A DNA stretch of 64,000 nt, from positions 47,082,890 through 47,146,889 of the forward strand of contig NC_083571.1 in NCBI RefSeq assembly GCF_027579695.1, given 5' to 3'. This stretch comes from Neoarius graeffei. Taxonomy: Eukaryota > Chordata > Actinopteri > Siluriformes > Ariidae. Under the pieces are notes generated by a model. It was not told where the DNA came from and did not search any database. It saw nothing but the letters and a program-made list of their open reading frames with translations. This document shows positions 57,994 to 64,000 of this stretch, piece by piece (the first letter of the stretch is position 1; every line of letters begins with the position of its first letter). The translations under genes were made by a program, and so were the position numbers.

Positions 57994-58125
57994 TTACTTG
58001 GCCACCTTGCGGAGTTCTGCAAGGACCCAAATGGCAAAAGTAAGTAGTGCGACGGATCCAGATTGGTGTGTGGCTGCCAGGGAAGTGGGCACATACAGAA
58101 GCAAAGTGCTGATGCCAAGAGCCAC
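57994..58125 (-). CDS. cox15: cox15 last coding exon (heme A synthase C terminus)
   Basis: After acceptor ttcttag the reverse strand encodes 43 residues: VALGISTLLLYVPTSLAATH, then QSGSVALLTFAIWVLAELRK and VAK, then TAA. COX15 oxidises heme O to heme A in the mitochondrial inner membrane for cytochrome c oxidase. The segment matches the final transmembrane helices, with the conserved AATHQSGS motif whose His is a heme ligand. The exon begins in frame. Upstream exons are not visible to 64000 and presumably lie further right. The gene is convergent with kcnip2, whose stop is 8.8 kb to the left. Confidence 0.88.
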   Translation of the reverse strand: MALGISTLLLYVPTSLAATHQSGSVALLTFAIWVLAELRKVAK

Positions 58126-58364
58126 CTAAGAAACAGACAGACAATCAAAAAAGCAGTTCACCATTTCAGCATTCAATGGTACAAACAAGGCGGGATTAGA
58201 GTATCATGAGGCTTGCTCTTTGATATCTTCATTTCCTGTTGACCAAAAAAAAAAGACAACCTACAAACACCCATCAACCCTACACCATTCTGATTACTGC
58301 TTTTCCTCTTGGCTTGTTACTTTTAAGGCGGTCTTTTGTTTCAGCAATGCACTATGGGCTGATT
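58126..58364. other. cox15 intron sequence
   Basis: Unremarkable AT-rich intron start, ending at the inverted Penelope copy. Confidence 0.45.
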
Positions 58365-58722
58365 CCGTGGTTGGTAAAGAAGGCAACTGGACTTGCTTGA
58401 AATCCTTGAAGAGGTTTCACCTCTTCATCCAAAAGGCTTCTTCAGTTCTGTCTGACTAGTGGGGAGTTCCAGGTATTTATCCTCTAGTGGACCAAAAGCA
58501 ATCCTAAGGAGAGTCATTGAGGTCACCTGGGTCGTTGAGTCATCCTGTAGGTGAGAAACTTGGGAGGATCTTCTACATACACAACATTCCTATTGAGGTT
58601 TTTCACCCACGTGACCAAGTCATGTGATGCATCGTTAGGCTGCCATTTTGGACGTCACGGCTCGAATCAGTTTGAATGCGAGGAAGGCGACAAACAAAAA
58701 ACATAAAAGAAAAAGGAGCGAG

Positions 58723-59070
58723 ATGCAGAAAACACCTTCACTATCCAGCGACGTAGGGCATTTACAGGGTGAGCAGAGGGAGAAGTATTTGCAAAAACTG
58801 AGGTTAACAGGCTTAGAGAACGACGTTTACCTGCTTCCACGAGGATTGTTCACTGACGTACGGAAGTACACGAAGCCCTCGTCTTTACCTGACTTCGGCC
58901 CACAGGATCTGTATACCTATGTCGTTAAAAACCCATCGCCATACACAGGTATTGATCTGAAAGCGTATAAGAGTTTGGATGCCTACAAATATTTTGTGTC
59001 AGGCTGGGTAACATGCCTACATCAGTGGGTCGTCCCTGGAGCCGGTGGTCGCCATCTTATTACAGCTAAG
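58723..59070 (+). pseudogene. First-exon remnant of a transposon-borne protein
   Basis: The frame is open from before 58648; the first ATG is at 58723 (MQKTPSLSSDVGHLQGEQRE). It includes YLLPRGLFTDV, LPDFGPQDLYTYVV and KAYKSLDAYKYFVSGWV, ending at a good donor (ctaag before gtttgt at 59071). The YKSLDAYKYFVSGWV block is typical of fish repeat-encoded proteins that I recall carrying SWIM and YqaJ-nuclease domains further on. Those domains are absent here, so it is a truncated remnant. Confidence 0.5.
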
Positions 59071-59399
59071 GTTTGTTCACATTTTCATTTACTTTCGGTC
59101 CTCAGGATAAACAAAATGTTATTAAATGTCATTGAAATAACTTCTTAGTCTGTTGAGACATGGCCCGTTATAAATTTGCTGTTACCAGGCAATGACCAAG
59201 AACTGTATTATTAGGGTCGGTGTCTGTGTTGTAGCAGTGTACTAGCAGCTAGCTGTTAGCACTAGCTAATGTCAACAACATAGCTAGTATGTTACTGTAG
59301 CAATGTTTACGTTCAGTCATTTGGATGACTGTTAAAACCTTTCAGTCTCAAGTTTTTCCTTTACTGTATTTACTAGTTTACTGTAATTATGATCCGGCA

Positions 59400-59765
59400 G
59401 CTATTTACACCAGATCCAGTGTAAATAGCTGCCGGAGCGCGCTCCGGCTTGCTCCCCCTCAAATTAAGCAGCGTGCTCCGGCTTGCTCCCGGAGCACTCT
59501 GGGAGCAAGCCGGAGCGCGCTGCTTAATTTGAGGGGGAGCAAGCTGGAGCGCGCGCCGGAACCTCGGCCGGAGCACTCCGGGAGCAAGCCGGAGCGTGCT
59601 GCTTAATTTGAGGGGGAGCAAGCCGGAGCGCGCTCTGGAACCTCGGCCGGAGCACTCCGGGAGCAAGCCGGAGCGTGCTGCTTAATTTGAGGGGGAGCAA
59701 GCCAGAGCGCGCTGCTTAATTTGAGGGGGAGCAAGCCGGAGCGCGCTATTTACACTGGATCCGGT
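59400..59765. repeat. GC-rich array of inverted and direct repeats inside the transposon
   Basis: Units with ggagcaagccggagcgcgct and ctgcttaatttgagggg recur at least five times, the first in reverse orientation. The array is bounded by ctatttacaccagatccagt at left and its near complement at right. Open frames across it are repeat translations. Confidence 0.85.
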
Positions 59766-59893
59766 GTCTGTAGCATGTTTTTTTTTCAAGCTGGTTCTCC
59801 CTCTCTGTCTGCAGCGTTAGTATGTAGCTTGACCTTCAAAATGGCGGACACCGGGGCGTCACGTGACCCTGTGACGTCAGGTGAAAAACCTCA

Positions 59894-60325
59894 ATACATT
59901 TCAGACCCAGTAACACTCAGGCAGAAATTGGTCCACCGTAAGGACAAAATACCCAGACACAAAACAGGAAAACGTTGTGTACGCAATTCAACGCAGTGAG
60001 GAATGCACAGACCTGTACATTGGGGTAAAGAAACAACCGCTTCACAGGCACATGGTTCAACACAGGACAGCCAGTTCCTCAGGCCAGGACTCTGCAGTCT
60101 ATCTTCATCTCAATAACAAAGGACACTCATTTCAAGACTGCAACGTATGCATTCTAGCCAGAGAAGACCGGTGGTTTGAAAGAGGAGTAAAAAGAAGCCA
60201 TCTTCGTCAACCTGAAACAACCATGAGACAACCTGAGACACTACTTATCAGCCACCTACAATGCAGTCCTTGGCACACTTCCCAGAAAACTGAATACACA
60301 TCCACACCAAAATTCAGCTGACTTC
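59894..60325 (+). pseudogene. Penelope-like element C terminus with GIY-YIG-type endonuclease
   Basis: It encodes RPSNTLRQKLVHRKDK-like sequence, then VYAIQRSEECTDLYIGVKK and AREDRWFERGVK. The VYAIQ...LYIG pair is the GIY-YIG signature of Penelope-like elements, which cuts the target for reverse transcription. A frameshift near 59975 and another near 60200 break it; the conserved end NAVLGTLPRKLN is found in a different frame. Confidence 0.85.
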
Positions 60326-60650
60326 AATGACTCACATGATGGCAGAGTGTGCCAACAACCCACAGATCACCCTAATGACCCTCTAGGCTGCTAACACCGT
60401 TCACACCCGGCCCCCATTGGCCTACACCTACAGGATGACTCAACGACCCATGTGACCTCAACGACTCTCCTTTGGACTACTTTTGGTCCACTAGAGGATA
60501 AATACCTGGAACTCCCCACTAGTCAGACAGAACTGAAGAAGCCTTTCAGATGAGAGGTGAAATGTCTTCAAGGATTTCAAGCAAGTCCAGTTGCCTTCTT
60601 TACCAACCACGGTTTACTATGACCTGGATGGCTGAGAACCTTCACAGACA

Positions 60651-60902
60651 TATGGGCTGATTCCTACACCTTTTGCTGAGATGTACTGAAAATAAAGAAA
60701 TTAAGCAAGGCTGGGTTTCGAGCTAGTAATTTACATGCTCAATACATCAGACAGTTTTCATTTGCCACAGCTGTCTGTGTCCAGCAGCCCCCCGAAAAAA
60801 AAAGGGGGGGGGGGGGGGGGTGTAAAAGGGCTGGGCTAGCTATGCTGTCTGGGTGAGATCAAATGATTGTAGGAGCAGGGAAATGGTTTGTTAGTCCAAT
60901 AT
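60651..60902. other. Short gap with a G run
   Basis: Contains A-rich then G-rich sequence (ccccgaaaaaaaaa then a run of G) at 60788-60821. Nothing else is recognised. Confidence 0.45.
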
Positions 60903-61327
60903 CCCTTTTCCACCAAGGCGGCTCAAGGGGCAGTCCGGAGCCGGTACCTAATCTTAAAGCAGTTTTTTGTGTCTCAACAACCAAAGAACCAGCTCTTGGT
61001 TCGAGAGCAGCACCAACATTTTGCTGGTCAAGAACTGCTTCAAGTCAGGGGCAGGATTATCATGAGCAAAAAGACCAACAAAAACCTTGTAACTGGCATT
61101 ATATTAAATTACATAGGTTGTGTGGCATCTGGTCTGACTAATCCAGTAGTCCATTACTGTTATCGTTCTGTTTGATAAAGTGGAGATGTATACACTGACA
61201 TAGCCCAATGGTGGCTCTCCAGCCTGTGGAAAAGCAAACCGGTTCTTAAAGGTTCACAAGATGAACCAACTCCAAAATCAGCACCAGATCAGAACTAGCA
61301 TCCAGTTTGCGTTGGTGGAAAGGGGGT
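60903..61327. mobile_element. Short MITE with cccttttccaccaa ends
   Basis: About 425 bp, bounded by cccttttccaccaaggcgg and ttgcgttggtggaaaggggg. No coding sequence. A related end begins at 63922. Confidence 0.65.
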
Positions 61328-61675
61328 ACATGTGTGTGTTACACTGCCCTATGATGCAACATGAGCAGCAGTTGGCTGGCTTCATGCATCTTGGAGCAAG
61401 TGTGAGCCTTCGCCCTGCCCTGTTAGTCGTGGTCATATGACAGGTTAAGAAGGGGGAAGAAGAAAAGTGAAAAATGGGCTGGACCAAAAGGACTAAACCA
61501 TTAAGAGGGGGTAGCATGACGAGTCAAATATACAGTATATAAGAAGAGGCTCATTACACTGAACATAGTCACTTGTCTTCTGGCTTTTATTGACTTCCAG
61601 AGTCAGTGACAGTTTTATCCACTAGAGGTCACTTCTGAGCACCATTTCTAATACAGGCAGTGTTTTAAACAAATA
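61328..61675. other. Gap with no recognised feature
   Basis: Unassigned sequence; no exon or repeat end seen. Confidence 0.4.
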
Positions 61676-63158
61676 CAGTGTTTTGCAAAAGTATTCACCC
61701 CCCTTTGTGTTTGTCCTGTTTTATCGCATTACAAGATGAAATTAAAATAGATTTTTGGAGGGTTAGCACCATTTGATTTACACATGCCTACCACTTTAAA
61801 GGTGCAAATTGTTGGGGGGGGGGGTTTCCCCCCACTGTGACACAAACAATAATTAAGATGAAAAAACAGAAATCTGGAGTGTGCATAGGTATTCACCCCC
61901 TTTTGTATGAAACCCCTAAATAAGAGCTGGTCCAACCAATTCACTTCATAAGTCACATAATTAGTTGATTAAGATCCACCTGTGTGCAATCAAAGTGTCA
62001 CATGATCTGTCACATGATGTCTGTATAACTCAACCTGTTCTGGAAGGACCCTGACTCTGCTACACTACTAAGCAAGCAACATGAAAACCAAGGAGCCTCC
62101 AAACAGGTCAGAGACAAAGTTGTGGAGAAGTATAGATCAGGGTTGGGATTTTTTTTATTTTTTTTTATGACCCAAACTTTGAATATCCTACGGAGCACCA
62201 TTAAATCCATTATAGCAAAATGGAAAGAACATGGCACCACTACAAACCTGACAGGAGAAGGCCGTCCACCAAAACTCACAGACCATGCAAGGAGGGCATT
62301 AATCAGAGATGCAACAAAGACACCAAAGATAACACTGAAGGAGCTGCAAAGGTCCACAGCGGAGATAGGAGTATCTGTCCATAGGACCACTTTAAGCTGT
62401 ACACTCCACAGAGTGGGGCTTTACGGAAGAGTGGCCAGAAAAAAAAGCCATTGCTTAAGAAAACAACATTTGGAGTTTGCCCAACAGCATGTGGCAGACT
62501 CCCCAAACACATGGAAGATGATTCTCTGGTCAAATGAGAGTAAAATTGATCTTTTTGGTCATCATGGGAAATGCCATGTGTGGCGCAAACCCAACACCCT
62601 GAGAACACCATTCCTACAGTGAAGCATGGTGGTGGCAGCATCATGCTGTGGAGATGTTTTTCATCTGCAGGGACAGGAAAGCTGGTCAGGACTGAAGGAA
62701 AGATGAATGGTACTAAATACAGGGCAATTCTGGAGGAAAACCTGTTTGAGTCAGAGGTTTGAGACTGGGACGAAGGCTCACGTTCCAGCAGGACAATGAC
62801 CCTAAATATACTGCTAAAGCTACACTGGAGTGGTTTAAAGGGAAACATTTAAATGTCTTGGAATGGCCTAATCAAAGGCCAGAGCTCAATCCAATTGAGA
62901 ATCTGTGGCATAACTTGAAGATTGCTGTACACCAACGCAACCCATCTAACTTGAAGGAGTTGGAGCAGTTTTGCCTTGAGGAATGGGCAAAAATCCCAGT
63001 GGCTAGATGTGCTAAGCTAATAGAGACATACCCCTACATGTAGGCATGTTGTGTAAATCAAATAGTACTAACCCTCCAAAAATCCATATTAATTCCAGCT
63101 TGTAATGCAACAAAACAGGACAAACATTAAGGAGGATGAATACTTTTGCAAGACACTG
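61676..63158 (+). mobile_element. Tc1-like transposon, family A, near full length
   Basis: It is 1483 bp, with ends cagtgttttgcaaaagtatt and complement-like gcaagacactg, flanked by TA. It is the reference copy for the rearranged element at 30570-33879. A G run and a C run (61815-61832) interrupt the 5' non-coding region. Confidence 0.9.
62122..63043 (+). pseudogene. Tc1 transposase with two frameshifts, family A
   Basis: Three frames read consecutively: STIKSIIAKWKEHGTTTN to [14 protein letters not shown]; then [15 protein letters not shown] to ILEENLFES; then [15 protein letters not shown] to [15 protein letters not shown] and [11 protein letters not shown]. Frameshifts lie near 62590 and 62760. 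The second Asp and the Glu are present, but the first catalytic position is Asn-Glu (SNES) where active relatives have SDE. It is inactive. Confidence 0.9.
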
Positions 63159-63734
63159 TACAGGTACAAAATGGTGTGCACCAATTTATTTTGCTATGTT
63201 TATTTTTTTTTAAAGCACATCTGGATCATCATGCAGGACACAACTTGGGGTAGGTTTAATCCCAATAAATAATCAAACAAAAATGTTGAGATCACACCCA
63301 TTTCTGGTTTAAATGGGCAACACACTGAAAAATGTAATCTGAATGCCGAGTGCTTCAGCAGGAACAGACAAAAACCTTCCTTCCTTAACCTGCGAATCTC
63401 CCACAATGCACATTATTTAACTGCTCATAGTTTAGCACAAATTAAGTTTTTGGGTTTCTCCTCCCTTATTTTCTGAGCTAGCAGTCTGAATGTGCAGGTC
63501 AACAAGAGGTTATATATAACTGTGTTTACACAATGTCAATAAGTGCTTATGGCAATTTATATTTCATTACATCTACACACAATGATTGATTAGTACATGA
63601 ATGAATGAATGAATGAATAAAAATAAATAAATAAATAAATCAAATAAACCTGAAACAATCATTTACTTACAAATGAGTGGTTGGATACACTGCTAGCTGT
63701 GGAAAAAAAAATCTGAAGCACTGTATAATGGAAT
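63159..63734. other. Stretch with simple repeats only
   Basis: An aatg/aaat tract lies at about 63598-63642. No coding or mobile-element signature otherwise. Confidence 0.45.
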
Positions 63735-63921
63735 ATCTAAATTACACTCAGCCACTTTACTAGGAACACCCATGCACCTGCTGGTTTTATGCAGTTCTCT
63801 AAATCAGCCGATCCCTTGACAGCAGCACAATGCATAAAATCATACAGATACAAACCAAACCAAGAGCTTCAGTTAATGTTCACTTCAAGCATCAGAATGG
63901 GAAACATTGTGATCTCAAATG
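63735..63921. repeat. Dispersed repeat family R1, inverted copy
   Basis: Begins cactcagccactttactagg and includes tgcataaaatcatacagata and ttcagttaatgttcacttca. Approximately the complement of parts of 2110-2330. It is broken by the MITE end at 63922. Confidence 0.55.
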
Positions 63922-64000
63922 CCCCTTTTCCACCAAAGCAGTTCCAGGGCTGGTTCGGGGCCAGTGCTTAGTTTGGAACCGGGTTTTCTGTTTCCACTGA
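63922..64000. mobile_element. MITE end cut by the window edge
   Basis: Starts ccccttttccaccaaagcag and is related to the element at 60903. The right end is outside the window. Confidence 0.5.

Larger units (their letters stand above)
58594..59893 (+). mobile_element. DNA transposon with 2-bp AT duplication, ISL2EU-like
   Basis: It is 1300 bp; the ends tgaggtttttcacc and complement ggtgaaaaacctca are flanked by AT on both sides. Removing it with one AT restores the Penelope reading frame. It carries one exon of a protein (58723-59070) and a GC-rich inverted array (59400-59765). The assignment to ISL2EU/PHIS is from memory of AT duplications and an accessory YqaJ-type protein. Confidence 0.6.
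58365..60650 (+). mobile_element. Penelope-like retroelement end with inverted flanks, split by a DNA transposon
   Basis: The block 58365-58555 is an inverted copy of about 60430-60620 (for example, actagtcagacagaactgaa appears in both as complements). Between them lies the C-terminal coding end of a Penelope-like element (58560-58593 and 59894-60325). Inverted pseudo-LTR copies are known in this class. It lies in cox15 intron space, opposite in strand to cox15. Confidence 0.8.

Noticed and set aside
57915-58148. Two other reverse open frames over the cox15 exon
   Set aside because: They are out-of-frame shadows; the frame with AATHQSGS and a proper acceptor is the coding one.
59325-59666. 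Open frames on both strands with repeated LLPLRLAPP/APACS-like sequence
   Set aside because: Generated by the GC-rich inverted array; the mirrored frames on both strands show that it is repeat structure.
60536-60575. Hammerhead ribozyme motif (cagatgag ... gaaa) in the Penelope flank
   Set aside because: The core differs from the required CUGAUGA and no stem II is convincing by eye. It is kept only as something to test in the Penelope finding.

Overview
This is a teleost fish nuclear genome window: large introns, AT-rich background, tRNA-derived SINEs with the V-SINE/DANA-type core, and many Tc1-like DNA transposons and MITEs. The SINE subfamilies might suggest an otophysan such as a catfish, but I cannot prove the species from the sequence. 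I see no bacterial, viral or CRISPR content.

Two protein-coding genes are recognisable. kcnip2 (Kv channel-interacting protein 2) runs on the + strand. It has an alternative membrane-type first exon at 23754, an alternative exon with a palmitoylation-type Cys-Cys motif at 34464, and seven shared exons from 37848 to the stop codon at 49194. All junctions keep phase, and the 23754 isoform adds up to 684 coding bases (227 residues). The last exon of cox15 (heme A synthase, - strand, 57994-58125) lies tail-to-tail with it; the rest of cox15 is beyond the right edge.

Layout: 1-22700 holds no recognised exon and is mostly repeats, namely an AT-rich minisatellite broken by four transposable elements, Tc1 copies, an inverted duplication, a SINE carrying a pogo-like and a hAT-like insertion, and a 2.2 kb array of 11-bp repeats. 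23754-50275 is kcnip2, with introns enlarged by Tc1 elements, SINEs, long-inverted-repeat MITEs and a 44-bp minisatellite. 50276-57800 is intergenic and TE-rich. 57803-58125 is the cox15 end. 58365-60650 is a Penelope-like element interrupted by a 1.3 kb DNA transposon. 60900-64000 holds MITEs and another Tc1.

The most distinctive theme is nested insertion with readable empty sites. In many cases the host repeat can be joined across the insert, which fixes the insert's ends and its target duplication: TA for Tc1 and pogo, TAA for Harbinger-like MITEs, 8 bp for hAT, AT for the element in Penelope. The most interesting gene-level signals are a putative GC-AG intron at an alternative kcnip2 exon and a SINE inserted just upstream of a kcnip2 3' splice site. 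Family names and human comparisons come from memory, not from an alignment run here.
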